DNA from: Colletotrichum lupini
Lineage: Eukaryota; Ascomycota; Sordariomycetes; Glomerellales; Glomerellaceae
Direction of reading: 5' to 3'
Assembly: GCF_023278565.1 (NCBI RefSeq)
Contig: NC_064682.1
Coordinates: forward strand, 4,030,001 to 4,094,000
DNA: 64,000 nt
The notes beneath the pieces were generated by a model that made no database searches, was not told where the DNA came from, and saw only the letters and a program-made list of their open reading frames with translations. How positions within the stretch are numbered: position 1 is the stretch's first letter; the number at the start of each line of letters is the position of its first letter. A program made the translations under genes and the position numbers. This document shows, one piece after another, positions 21,884 through 34,800 of the stretch.

Positions 21884-23097
21884 TCTTCTTCGGCCTGGGT
21901 GAGAATTAGCTTTGGAAGCTTTGGTTGTTCATCACAACCCCAGTTATTGACAGCTGTCAATACCAACCTACTAGGACAAGTTGCGATGCGGATGATTTCG
22001 GTTCAGGCTTCAAGGGTCATGTAACACAGAGCCCTATGGGAATCATCAAACATTGAAGATCATTTGATAACTGAGGTAGAGTTGATGTCCTGGCAAAACG
22101 AGAAGGAACCCGCGGTAAATCACATCAGACCCTTAACTTTCAAGGTGGCGGAGCATGTTCAATTAAAGTGCTTCAGCCGCCGCGGCACATGACAATCTAT
22201 GGGCGAGGCGACAATTTCATGAGCTACGGCTGAGGATTTAGGAACGTGGCAAAAGCAAAACACCACACTAAGACTCAGCTTGACTTGATAGTGGACGATC
22301 ATTGCGTTGGAAGTTTCAAACCGTCGTTGCTGGTCTCTGCTAGCTTTTGAATCCATGTGCCTATCAGAGGCGCGGGATGCTCCCTTTTCCCTACTAAATC
22401 GCTTTTATGCTAGTCCGCATTAACACAAAACCGCCCTATCCTGAGCTTCGAGGTCACCCAGGACCTTGTTTAATGTTGTGATCGAGGCACGTAGTATTAT
22501 CTTGCACTGACACCAATGCATGCCTACTGCCGGAATGCAAACCCAGCTTCTGAATGGTTTGGCATGGCGTTTGCTGCACTCACAGTGAATGGTGTAGGTT
22601 TTTCTCCAGCCGTGCAAACATCTGAGGCACGCGTGGTGGATGATCAGAGGCTAGATTCAACACTACGGCAGTTAGTCCTCGCCATGGCGTTTTGTGGCGC
22701 TGTACCAACACCGGTGTCACCACGAAGATCCTACGGGCATCTCAGCTTCAAGAGCTAAAGCACACACCCACTGCGAGCGACGTCTCCTTAAACCACAAGG
22801 GATCCTCAAACCTTGATCCATACTCCCCATGAGGGCGAGGTTTGTGGCAATGTGGAAGTAAACAAGCACTTTTCTAAAAGTTGAGACTAAGAAGCAGCTT
22901 GCTAGTTCTTTCATCGTTTGGAGCCCCCCCCCCCCTCCCTTTGAGTTGTTCGTTGTTGTCACGTCAAGTTCCTGCAAGCTCAACTCTATCTTTGAAAGGC
23001 TTCGTGCGATCCCTACATGTAGCCTTGAGGTTCCAGGAGGGATTCTTTGCCAAAACAGCATAGGGGTCTAGCAGGCTTCCTCCAGAGTCGAGCGATC
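21884..23097. other. Intergenic region between divergent genes
   Basis: About 1.2 kb between the minus-strand gene ending its 5' side at 21883 and the plus-strand gene starting at 23098. It should carry both promoters. It contains a 12-base C tract (22926-22937). No gene is supported. Confidence 0.5.
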
Positions 23098-24198
23098 ATG
23101 CAGCCACCGATAGCCCAGGGCAATTCGCCAATCACGCGGAACGAAGAGGCCAAAGATATCCAAGACGCAATCAACACTATCTTAGAAGCCGCGCAAAAAA
23201 CACATGAGCCGTCTGAGAAGATGCCCGATAGTCCCATTAATGCTCCGCGGCTCTCAAGAGACGACATGGACGAGACTGAGCTCAACAGCGAATTTGCATG
23301 GGACATTGCTACCAAACTCCACGCAAAGAATTTCGTAAGGCTGGTGTCTAGGAAGCCGCCAGTTTTGCATACCATTTACCGTCTGCTCAACAAATTGCAA
23401 ATGGGTGATTGGGGATACCGCGTCAATATTGCCGAGATGCAGCGCATGCATCTACGAGCTCTGCAAGTCGGCCTCGTTGATAAGGCAGTCGAGATGCAAG
23501 TCCGGGGTAATGCAATGGGACCAGAAGCCATCGCAAAAGATGGCAAACTCCTAGCAAGTCTTCTTAGAGAATACAGTAAGCAATCTAGAGAAAGCGCTAC
23601 GTCCATCCCGCGTTCAGCCTTCATCAGATCAGGGGCGCGGGCTTCGGTACATCACTAACAACTAGAAGCTCAAGCTGTACAAGACTATGAGTACATGACA
23701 AAAGTCTCTCAGCAACCATTCGACTTCTTCTTCGCGTCGAGTGAACGCTACCAAGATAGCTACGTTCTCGACAAGGTGATGCGAAAGAACAGGGTAGGAG
23801 CTAGAGACTTCGCCGATCCGCCGCGAATGACATACGAGTCCATGAAGCTCCAAGCTCTGCCGACTGGGCCCTGGGGTAGTGAAGAGAACCCCGAGCCTCT
23901 TGGCGGGACAAGGAACGCATCGGCTAAGGCAGTGCTTCGTCGCAACTTTTGGTGGAAGATTATGGGCGCAGTGGTTGGAGGGGCTTTCCTTGTCGGCCCT
24001 ATGTGGCTGCTAGTACTTCAACGAGACTTGTATCTTAACCTCGGAGTTGCTACGGCGTTTACTTTTGCTTTCGGATTTCTCATTGTCGGGTGTGTTGATC
24101 AACTGGATCAAGTCTTCGCGTCTACTCTTGCATATGCTGCGGTTTTGATGGTGTTCGTCGGAGTTATGTTTGACAAGCAGTTTCCTGAAGGAGCATGA
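23098..24198 (+). CDS. Three-helix membrane protein, DUF6594-like
   Basis: Two exons, 23098-23575 and 23669-24198, encode 335 aa. The frame is open back to 23047 only through a TTG, so the first ATG (MQPPIAQG) is used. The intron (23576-23668) has donor GTAAGC and branch ACTAAC; it ends either at ...GAAG (chosen, giving LREYTQAVQDYEYM) or 3 nt earlier at ...CTAG. The soluble part has a helical segment with RMHLRALQVGLVDKAV and QAVQDYEYM. The C-terminus has three membrane helices, beginning about IMGAVVGGAFLVGPMWLLVL, then LGVATAFTFAFGFLIVG and LAYAAVLMVFVGVMF. This arrangement, with the GPMW segment in the first helix, is like fungal DUF6594 proteins, whose function is unknown. The family call is from recalled architecture. 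Confidence 0.75.
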
Positions 24199-27100
24199 GC
24201 AGAGATTCCGATGAATCATTGGTGGCCGAAAGATGGCATTGCTCAGAATTTCTAAAACAATCGAGAATGTCTAGTGTCAAGGCAAGATCTCCAGGGGTAA
24301 CGAAACACTGAATCGTGCCCCAAAGCAAGACTCACTCGCAATGAATACACGGTAAGGTGGCCAACGGACCCCACGAAATCCGCTGGCCCAAGGCATTTGG
24401 TCGCATTTGCATATCGACGAAACGGGGATGATCAGCGATTCAAGAAACTGGGTGAGCCCCACGAAAGTGGACCGACCGAGGACTCATCCGGTTTTCACGA
24501 AGACTCCTTGAATTGTTTTTTGCCTTCATGAGCGGCTGAAATACACTGCTTCCAGATGTAATTCACTCTGAGATTCATCTTCATATGCTAGCAAAATGTG
24601 TGAAAGCTTCCTGTCCCCTCCAAGTGACCACCTTCTGGAAGATCACCACTTGAGTCGTCTCATTCGGCGTTCCCATTGAACTCAAATTTACCCCTGACTG
24701 TATCTTGTTCTACAGACAGTATGGCACACCGTGAGTCTTGTGGAGCTTGCTGCAAGCTGTGAGCCCAAGTAAGCAGTGATCTCATACTGGCGATCTCGGG
24801 ACGATTGTTCACAAATTTTCTGCAGCCTGCGTCGATGAGGGTTTTTGTTCAAGATTTGGGGGGAGAATTGCTAACGAAAAGATTCGTATCACATGACAGT
24901 TAAGCCGGGTGAAATGCCTCTCGTTTCGAAGAGCTCATGGCCCCTCTGGGCTCTAGAAATGTTGCTTCACAATACCTTAAGGCAGTGTTCAGGTAGCTCG
25001 GCGGATACGAGGTTCAATTACCAACAAGTTGGAATAGCAAACGCTTGGATGAATACACAAGTAAAGTAGCAGGGAAGTGCGTTGATTACGGACCGTGGGA
25101 AGAAATCAGGCCAGTTGTTGACGAAGAACAGGTTTCTAGTGTCGATTCCTTGCTCGGGTATCCCCACGGATGCCAGGTTCCCGAGGCTGCTTCGATAGAC
25201 GAATCAAGTTATCTGGATTCAAACAGCCCTTGATCTTTTCTGAAGAAGAGACAGGGCTTCCTGAATCTTGTAACACTGTGTTCAGGGTGCTTCCTTCCAT
25301 GATGTGCAGTGATCTGCCGCAACCCCTAATTGGGCAGTCAACCGTGGCTCGGATTGTTGATGCCTAAGAACATCGAACATGAACGTACATGAACGTCAAC
25401 CAATCTTGGTTTCCAGCGAAAGAACAAATGTGTCGCAACAATACATTTGAGTTCATGGCTTCGGGTGATTCATGCTGCATACCACCAGTGTTTCCGGCAG
25501 AGACAGTCTTTTGACCCATTCAGTCAAGGCAGTATCATTGAGACATTCCAAACAGGCAATATCTACCGTTGCCATAGCTGTGCTCTTGCAGGGCATACGA
25601 GTGAATGCCATCGAAAACAGGGCGAAGACACAACATAAAGTCGGGCATAATGTTACGTTAACAACCTGGTATTTGCTGAGTCTTTCTTGTTCTCGAGACG
25701 GCCCTTCAACAGATCGCAACCTACTTTCCAACATGGCTAATTATGGCTATGACGTATACAGCGCTCCCATCCAAACTGCCCACATTCTCAGCCACAGGAC
25801 CTGCTCCACCACAGTCAGTGGGCACGATTGACACCCTTAGTATCCGTAACTGGACTGCCTTTCGGGGTTGTAAGATATTACTGCGTATAATGACTTGATC
25901 CAATGGTGAAATGTAATTCCCATCTCCGATAACAAAAGTCACACGAACGAGTTTCCGTAACTGGGTCGCGTGTCTCACACCGCACTGGTCTTCTCTTCCA
26001 ACTCCGGCCAAAGTGGCTTGCGTTGGTGGCTCAGCCCGCTTATTTCCTTTGTGGGACACTTGCCAGCATCAATTTTGGCGCCGCGACTAGGGACAGTTGG
26101 CAACTTGTTATGGGCGTCACCACATGCAAGTTCGAGATGCTCTTTCACAGAGGAAATTCTGCTCCGGCCTAGACGCGTCTAATGTCTGGCGCTTTGTGAA
26201 AGTCCTGTCGTACAAGGGCGCCAAAATTGGAGTACGCAGTTCTTCTTGACTCTGGATGTGAATGGTGAGGCGGGACGGGGCTGGCTCCGTTGGCCCGTGA
26301 GCGAGCCGTCGTCCAGGGGTTCAATAAACCTGCAGCTGATGGTGAGGAGATCCGATCTAGCCGGGACCCTGCCGAACAAGCGTCGGAGCTGTTCTTCCTA
26401 CTGCGCGGCGGCCTCCAGGAGGAAATGGTCCGCTGTCCAACTAATTTTCCTGACCACAAACAGCAGAAGGAGAAACATCACCACTCACGGCTGATGTTGG
26501 CTCCATGGCTTTTTCAGCTTCTTTTTTAGCTGCTTGAATGCCATGTTGTGATGATTGTTATCTACCAATATCCAGCTCCCGAGGTATGGGTACGCCCGAC
26601 AGACTGAACAAAATGTATGGTTGTGTTGAATAGAAGAGTGGTGACGTGAGCATGACGATGACATCGTGGCCGTCACATGGCCCCTTGCTCATTAACAACA
26701 GTGAAATCTCAATAACCCCCGCTTGTTCTTTGAGAGCTGCCAGGCATTGACTGTCGTGGTTGTCGTGGCTCCGCAAGAAAGTGAGCAAAGTCGCGCTCTC
26801 CGGGCTGCTCTTCTGGAGCGACTGGTCTTTAGCATGACAATTAGCATTGGCCAGTGTGGCTTCGTCATCCTTCATGTGCCCGGGGAAAGAGGGGTCCAAG
26901 GCACCAGAATCGAAAATAAGGGTCACTGATTGGATACATGGGACGAATACAGCCACAATTAAGGTATTACGGCGATCATTCCAACGGTTTAAGGACTTAA
27001 GGGCCCGAGGGAAGATAGCAATGGACCCTGACAGTAATTGCCGGACACTTGACAGGCCAGATTTCCAGGGCGAAGACGCGAGAAAGAGAGACAAGAGGGC

Positions 27101-27522
27101 GGGAACGCAAACGAAGACCAGACCTGAAGGAGGGGGAACGACGCCAGACGGCCTGGTTTTCCCCCTTCACCTGAGGGTCCCCGCGTGACACTAGACAGGG
27201 AACATGCATGCGGTTATTGGGCGCTGCTCACCACCCCATCCTTTCCAGCGCCGGATCAGGTTTTTCTGAGGTCCCTGGAGACTGGAAAGTTGGACAAGGT
27301 TTCAATCTGGCAGTGGAGTGATCATTGAAAAGGGTGAGGCCGGGGCGGGCTGGGTCTCAAGTCAAGTAGCACACACACGGGCAGTCCGCAGCCACGGGGT
27401 TTTGCGGGAAAAGGAGATCTGCATTTATAAATACCTTATCCAGGGACACTTTCTCATCGCGATCTGACTTGAGTCGCACGCAGCCCTTAAACGGTTTAAA
27501 CTTGCAGAATAAACTTCCCAAG
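24199..27522. other. Gene-poor interval of 3.3 kb
   Basis: I find no gene with a domain, signal peptide or consistent splicing here. The longest frames are a 119-codon plus-strand frame (25472-25831) and a 178-codon minus-strand frame (26558-27094), both without recognisable content. Composition is normal, without RIP signs. The last ~100 bp include the promoter of the small ORF at 27523. Confidence 0.4.
27424..27432 (+). promoter_or_regulatory. TATA box of the small Ser/Thr-rich ORF
   Basis: TTTATAAAT about 90 bp before the ATG at 27523, followed by a short leader; the spacing is normal for a fungal core promoter. Confidence 0.45.
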
Positions 27523-27807
27523 ATGTCTTCGCAAATCCCCCGTCCCGCTTCGACTACCACGAACTCGTCGACCTCGACCTCTTCTACCTCGACGACCCGG
27601 CAGTTCTCGGGCAGCATGGACGCTTACACCCTCTCCATGTACGAGCATACGCAGCGGCTTATGGCTGCGGCACAGATCCCGTACACCAGCCCCCTGAGCA
27701 TCACGTCTCCTGGCGAGCGAGCGCCCTCCGGAACCAGCTCCGTGGTTGTGAGGAACGGTGTCCCGCAGCTTCAGTCCGGCAGCCTTCCTGCTTTCGGTTC
27801 GAGCTGA
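27523..27807 (+). CDS. Small Ser/Thr-rich protein, unrecognised
   Basis: A 94-codon ORF from an ATG in the context CCCAAGATGTC. The frame extends upstream only through a TTG, so this ATG is preferred. Residues 8-30 are a Ser/Thr tract (TTTNSSTSTSSTSTT), then follows a more ordered-looking region, MDAYTLSMYEHTQRLMAAAQ, and a Ser/Gly/Pro-rich tail. There is no signal peptide or membrane helix. The TATA box at the right distance and the clean ATG context favour a real short gene. The protein has no recognised domain and may be disordered. A chance ORF remains possible. Confidence 0.5.
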   Translation: MSSQIPRPASTTTNSSTSTSSTSTTRQFSGSMDAYTLSMYEHTQRLMAAAQIPYTSPLSITSPGERAPSGTSSVVVRNGVPQLQSGSLPAFGSS

Positions 27808-29645
27808 GCGGTCACGCATTCAATTTAAAGCCGGAAGACGCTGGACACTGCGATCCCGCTTCTGTGAGCCGAGGTAAGCGACAGTTCTGGGATGGCCTCC
27901 GAAAACGCCGCAACTAAAGCCTCGTTGTTCATTGTCACTGACTCCCTGTTGCTAGACCTTGAAAATGCGCATTCCCTTATTCTTTGGTCGATCCTAGCCG
28001 AAGCCCAAGCAACTGACGAAGTCACGATCATACCGCGGTCCCTTCCCGAACGCTTTACGAAGATCATCTGCTCCTCGCCATACCCTTGATGCGACGTTTT
28101 CTCTTTACTTCATTTCCTATCACGAAGTTCATCCGATCGACCCTGATCTCGAACCCGCAAGACCGCCTACACTCCCCACAGCGATCATCCTGCATACATT
28201 GTCACCAGAGACAGCTGCTCTCGCCAACAGCGGGATGTTCAATTGTAGTGGAACCGACTTTTGCTCCTGGGTTCGCTGTACCTAGAAAGAGGTCTTCGTG
28301 CCTAAAGCTGTCATCCCACGCGGGGTAGTTGTTGCGCAAGAAGCAGGAAACTCCGGCCGATCCGTGATGGAAACTTCATGTTGTCTCTTACAGCGTGATA
28401 ATGTCTAATGCGTGCCCAGGCATGGGCCGCTACTTCACACGCTATTTTTTCTTTGGTTCGGAACATTGCGATGTTATGATGGAGTTTTGCTCTTTACGAA
28501 AGGAGGAAGCAGTCTGACGCAAACGTAACTAGACAGGGCTTTGCCTGATCGTCTATGATACCCCTATGAAATTCAATGAGCATACTCGTCTTCTTTCTGA
28601 AACTTTGAAGCAAATCTCCTCTACTAGTGATGTCGAACTATCGTGCCGCTGATGACAAGCCATCAAGATAGACTCTACCTATCACCAGCACTGCCCTTCT
28701 AACTGGTCCGCTTCATACTCCTAGATCTGTCTGGCACTGTCAGCATACTATCAGCACTGCACAATACCCCATTGGCCACAAGCCTCACGTAACCTGATAA
28801 ACTTCGGCAAGGTCGATGGAATCTGAGTGACGATGTCTGGCTCTCTTCTCTATAATACCCATACATCGGCCTGTCATTGCCCTGCAATCTCAACGAAGTG
28901 CCCTGCTTCTTCATTGTGACTCGGCTCCTTTGAAGCAGGCCTGCCATCATGGCAGAAACTTTGAGGCCTGTCAGCGATACGGCCCTTGTTCCTCGAAGCT
29001 TTGGCCGGCAAGCTCCAAACTTTCATCCATAGCTGCCTCGGCCCCTTGGGGTATTCCTCGTGTACAATCCTTTGATCTTATGTTTACTGGATGCAATCTC
29101 TACTGAAGCCAGCCTTCCGCTTTCAATCTTTTGAGTCACAACTGTTTGAATTCCATGAAAGTCTTCTGTCCTTGGGCCCCTTGTCGAATCATCTCCAATG
29201 CCCCAAGTCTTTTGATATACCTCTTGATAGCCATCCAACCACTTGATTCATTTTTTTCTCAGATGTCAGCTTTTTGGGACGATTCCTCCCTGACAAGGGC
29301 GATGGGCAAACGGATGAACCTCATCTCCGCATGTCGATTCACCCGGTCATTGGTTTCGTCCTATGAAGAGACGATGCTTAGGCAGCCACAAGGGACGAGG
29401 GGCGTGGTGCCAACTGCCCGGCCGGATGAAAACCACACCCAGTGAATCAAGTGCTGTCCCGGGTGAAAAGAATGATCCAAACAACTGGAGGCCTTTGATC
29501 TCTCCTACAAGTGCAACTTCCTTGGTTGTCAAAAGCTCGCCTTTCCTTCCACCTTCTACCACCCATCTCAAGGACCTTCTCTGCTCATCCAACAGTCTGT
29601 CGGCAACCTCAAGTACAACAGAGCAGCGTCATCGGAACTCTCAAG
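27808..29645. other. Intergenic region, no supported gene
   Basis: About 1.8 kb. A 65-codon frame at 27892-28089 has an ATG but no other support. Frames near 29131-29668 overlap the promoter of the gene at 29646 on the same strand and in other frames. No RNA gene or repeat is seen. Confidence 0.4.
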
Positions 29646-30286
29646 ATGAGCTACCGTCCAGTGAGTGAGATATACTTCAAGTGATGACTTGAGGCTAAAT
29701 TTCATCGATACAGATCCCAGACCTGTTCACCATCGTTGACGGTCAATTTCATCATATAACGCTGCACTGGCAGTTTGATCTAGCCAGGAGGTCAGGCGAC
29801 CAAATCTGTTACTGGAATGAAATCATCGGGCAGCTTTTCGTCTACGGTCTACCAGGAGAGCTCCCCTACGAACCTGCGGTCGCCCGCGGTCCGGTGAGAA
29901 TCTTCATCGACGTCACCAACCGCCCAGCCGTCCTCCCGCCCGGCTTCTGGGCCACTGAGAGGGTCCTCATTGGCCCTTCTTGGGGTCTGCCGGGCTGGCA
30001 CCCCTGGTTTCCGACAGACCCTCTGTTCCTGAGCACCGAGAGATCTCTTGGAGGACGTCCTGGGACAGTGGGCGACCTGCGCTGGTGCGGTACCTGCGGC
30101 AAGTGGCTTTTGGCCCCTTACTTCTTCGACCACGATGGTGCCCGCGCGAATTCGCGCACCTGCAACCGGTGTGTTATGCGCCGAGACCTCCGTTCTCGGG
30201 CGTACAATACGAGGGACGCCTGGCTTGTGGCCAAGCAGCCGACGATGATGTGGCTTCGCCCCGGCGAAGCGGGCTACGACCACTAG
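29646..30286 (+). CDS. Unrecognised 195 aa protein with CxxC/CxxC zinc-finger-like motif
   Basis: Exon 1 is only ATG plus four codons (29646-29660, MSYRP). The 53 nt intron (29661-29713) has donor GTGAGT, a GGCTAAA branch and acceptor ATACAG. Exon 2 (29714-30286) continues IPDLFTIVDG. The N-terminal half has alternating hydrophobic residues and many aromatics (TLHWQFDLA, YWNEIIGQLFVYG, VRIFIDVTN). CGTC (130-133) and CNRC (155-158), separated by 21 residues with an RTCNRC ending, are laid out like a small zinc ribbon or HNH-type treble clef, although no HNH histidine pattern is seen. The tail is basic and Trp-containing. Many fungi encode short proteins with this CxxC spacing and no known role. 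It shares only the CxxC-pair idea, not overall similarity, with the gene at 13752-14974. Confidence 0.65.
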
Positions 30287-31834
30287 CCCGAGCCCGGAGC
30301 CCCCGGCCGGGTATGAGGCCGGGAGGCAGGGCGGCGGAAGGATCTGTAAGTCATCTCACTCGTGCCTCTTCACTTTGATCCCTTGCGTCATCCACTTGGT
30401 CGATCTGGTAAGCCAGATGATGCCCAACGTCGCAACTCGGGACGAAGGCAGACAATGCTGGACCACGGATCGAACTGTCGACCCAAGATCTGAACAGCCA
30501 TCTCAAATGTTTTGATAACACTGCGCGGGTGGAGTCCTAGCCATCCCTGAATCTTTTGAGGGACGAGACGAGACGAGACGAAAGAGCTGCTGTCACTGGA
30601 CGGCGTCAACTCCAGACTGAAGGGGCCAGGGGCTTCCCTGGCTGTCCGGGTTCGTTCGTCTGGGCTTGCCGACTGCCGCAGATGCTTTGAAACTGGCTTC
30701 TTCCCTCATATCAGGTTTCATCAGAGTTCAAGTGGCTGACTTTCGATTAAGCAGATATCCTTCCACGCGGTGACGGCGGTACGAGTCGAGAGAAAACCGA
30801 TGGGAAAGCCAAAAAAAACATCAAAAGAAATAAATAAATCTACAAAAAAAAGGGAGGGAAGAAAAGAGAGGTAGGCCAATTTTCATCCTTCTATCCTACC
30901 TCACCACTACCAGGGCGTAGCTCGCCCATCCTTTCACCTTCACGATTTACACATCTCATATGAGCCTTATCAACCTTGGGCATCAGCAGGAAACACGCCG
31001 TCCCTCTTTCAGCTCATTTTTCCCTGGTCCTTTGGCTTGATTATGAATTTCTGCCCCTCAATCGACAGTGGAGATTTTGGGAGAAACAAAGTCGAGACAT
31101 GCAGGAACCGTTGCTGACCTGTTGGCGCTAGAATTAAGCGAGGCCCAAAACAGTGCGGAAGGGGGTCATTACGTCAGCAGCCGAAGATGCTGCGATGGCT
31201 GCAATTGGCCGGGGAAGCAGGCGCCGGGAACGTCGTTCCTCGTGCCGGGAAATTGGGCAAATCGACCATCCTTGTCGATCCCAAGAATTCACCCCCCTGC
31301 TCGTTATTGTCTGTTCTCTTGCAGATTTCCGATTCATTACTCTCGCCTGACAAGGCCCCAGGTCCCAGAGGTCCCAGAGAGGGTCCATCCAATGTCCGTT
31401 GCGACGGGAGAGAGGACATTGTGGTAGGTTCGCGGCTTGTCATTGTTTGCTTCCTCTTCTTTCTCTGTCTTCTCGGTTGTGTGTGCGCGCAAACTACAAA
31501 CGCGATTCGAAAAGCTGACTCAAACTCGACCATCTACAGCTGCTACTCGAACGTGAATCTGCCCGTTTGGCACACGAGAAACCGCGACGTTGCGTCATCC
31601 CAACTTGAAATTACCTTCGTTAGTTCCCGACCCGTTTAGGAGCAAACGGAACAGCTTCCCACGCGCCAAAGTAACGCTAGACCATTGCCGACCGTCAGTG
31701 CGCAAACTTCGATATTTCCACAGGAATTATTCCCCCAAACTTCTTCCTATTCCACGCTCCAGAGCGTTCAGGAAGCACCTTTCCGACCTTCTCCATGCTC
31801 TCGGAGCTGTAGAACACATACCATATCCGCCAGA
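30287..31834. other. Promoter and leader region of the LRR gene
   Basis: About 1.5 kb. It contains a short (ACGAG)n-like run near 30566-30580 and an A-rich patch near 30810-30860. The last several hundred bases are T/C-rich with open frames lacking good starts, as expected for a long 5' leader. No separate gene is supported. Confidence 0.4.
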
Positions 31835-34800
31835 ATGGACGAGAAGCAGGCACCCGGGAGGCCTAGTGGGATTCCTCGCATGTCCCGTCTGCCTCTTCCA
31901 AGAACAGCAGCTTCAGCTCCAGCTCCAGCTCCAGCTCCCGCTGTTCGACCATCTCCATCGCGAGAAGGCCTGAACTCGAGTATACGAAATCCTCGCCTCC
32001 GCCCAGCTGCTTCACGAGACCAATTGGCCTCAGCCGCTGCTCTCAAGCAAACGGAGCCTCGCAGCCTTCCTACGAGACCGAAACGCGAAATTCAGCCTCC
32101 AGCCACGAGAAAGACAGAACTGAGAGCTCCCGCTGCTACGCTGAGATCTTCCCGAAGCGTGCCTCGACTGCAACCAAAAGAATCGATAATCCAGAAACCC
32201 CCTACACCCCCAGAAGAACCCCAACGGTCATTCACTCCTCGCTCGACAAGCGTTACGCGAAGCCCGTCCGAGGACAATGTCGCTACCCCAAGCTCGAGTC
32301 GTCTGGGCGATCCGATTACCCTGACCAAAGACACGAGCAGCCCACAAGTCGCCGATGATGATGCCGAGCCTGATCTTCCAGACTTTGACACGCTGAGAAC
32401 GACACCATTCAGACCTCGTCCGTCCCTTTCCGAACGAACCATCGAGACCCTTCAGCAACTACAATCTTCCCCTTCTCTAAGCAAAAAGACGTCCACATTC
32501 TTCGACCCAGATGGCACTATGCGGCCCCGCTCACGCGCCGGCAGCGGCCACTCGAGACCTGGCTCAAGCTACACCTCCGATGGCTCCGTGCGGCCCACGT
32601 CCCGGCACAGCAGACCAGGTTCGAGCTCTGGTGCTGAAGAGAACCCATTTGCTAATGCTCGACCGGCTGCGAACGCGTACCGACCTCTTGGCGCCATTGA
32701 GGGCACCCCAGCTCGCCGTGTATCTAGCATCCGTTCCCTACGAGCACCATCACTGAGAGCTACACCCCAGTCGTCACCTTCTGGACCGTCGACTACTTCG
32801 GCGATACAAGTCACCCAAAGTCCCAGCCCAACGAGACCAACTGGCATTATGGCACCACCACCACCCAAAGCTGGAGCAAAGACGCTGGCTGCTCGCCCTC
32901 TCAAGCCCCGCGCCTCGGTTCAAGGACTTTACAAGAAGCCTTCCCTGCCAACAATGGCCCAGCCAGCTCCAACGGCGTCTGTTGCTTCGCCGCAGCCCAA
33001 GAAATTGACACCGTCCAAGTCTTATGGATCTCTACGAAGGCCTGGACCGTCAAAGATTGGTGCTCCACCTCCTGCTACTTCAAAGGATGCTGAAGAATTT
33101 GGAGAAAATCCAGCGGCAAAGTCCTCCAACGCTCTGCGAGAACAAATTGCCAAGGCCCGGGCAGCCAAGCGCGCTGCAGACAGACAAGCTGCGGAGGCAG
33201 CATCGGCTCCAAGCGCAGCGCCGGTTGCAGAGTCTTCTGCGCTAGCCCAGTCTGAACCACCCATCATCCCACAGGACGACGGGTTCGACTTTGGCATCGC
33301 TGTCACGCAAGACCCTTTCAACACTCAGAGATCGGAGAACTCTCAGAAGAAGGTCATTCAACAGCGGCTCGGCACTGCCCGCAGCAGTGGCAGACTCAAC
33401 ATCGCGGCCATGGGCCTCAAGGAGATCCCGGTCGAGGTTCTCAAGATGTACGATTCAGAGTCCATGGGCACTTACGATGGCTCATGGGCTGAGACTGTCG
33501 ATCTGACTCGCTTCGTAGCTGCGGATAACGAGCTGGAGACTATCGATGACTCCATCTTCCCAGATGTCACAGCAGAGGAGATGGCACAGGATGAGGACTC
33601 GAACGGCAACATCTTTGGCGGCTTAGAGGCGATGGACTTGCACGGCAATTCGCTAATCTCTTTGCCAATGGGATTGAGACAGCTTCCTCTGCTCACATCG
33701 CTCAACTTGGTAAGCCTACACATGCGACCCTGAGTGTCAACTTTGACTAATAAAAGCAGTCGCAAAATCGACTCGCAAACAACTGCCTCGAAGTCATCAC
33801 CCAGGTCAAGGCCCTCCGAGACTTGAAGCTCGCCAATAATCTTCTTTACGGACCCCTCGATCCCATCTTCTCGAACCTCGAGAACCTCGAGATCTTCGAC
33901 CTTCACGGAAACAACGTATCATCGCTTCCACCTGGCATCGAAAGTCTATCGAGGCTGCGCGTTCTTAACTTGAGCGAGAACAGCTTCGAATCCCTGCCTT
34001 TTGCGAGTCTGTCCAAGCTCCCACTGACGGAACTGCTGGTGAAGAAGAACAAGCTCACGGGAACGCTGATTGAAGATGGGGCCGAGTCCCTCCCAACCCT
34101 TCAGATGCTCGACCTATCCTGTAACCAGTTGACACGCTTGGTACCTTCAGGATCAGTCATCAATCTGCCTGTCGTCCATCAACTCATCATCTCGATGAAC
34201 CGCATACAAGAGCTACCCGATGTCAGCTCTTGGTGCAGCCTCATGACCCTGAACGCCGACGAGAACGCTATTTCCGAGTTTCCCAATGGTTTCACCGCTC
34301 TTGAGAAGCTTAGGCATGTTGACTTTTCTGCCAATGACATTCGCGTGGTACCACCCGAGATTAGCAGGATGGATAACTTGACCATGATTCGGCTCGCTGG
34401 CAACCCGTTGCGCGACAAGAAGTTTGTTTCTGCCACCACAGAAGAGTTGAAGGAAGTCCTCGCCGGCAGGCTTGAGCCGCCTCCGCCCTTCAAGGAGGAG
34501 GATACCGCTGTGCCCGACGAGGCACACCTCGACGAACCCCATAGCATCCAACCAGACACTACTCCCGCACCTACAGTCGAAGCTATAGTTCGCGATAACC
34601 ACTCGGACGAGGACGACTTCGCTACCCCTCCCACCTCTTCGCCGACATCACCAGCACGAGCGCGTTCGCAGACGCTAGCCAATGAGACATGGCCTGTCAA
34701 GCAAGGTGTTCTGGACCGATCAAATACCAAATCAGCTTCGTTGCATCCTGTGGTGTGTTCCAAGGTCGCGGCCGACAACAAGGTCATTGAGATCCAGTTG

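Noticed and set aside
27892..28089. 65-codon ORF just after the small Ser/Thr-rich gene
   Set aside because: ATG present, but no promoter-like signal or domain; not distinguishable from chance.
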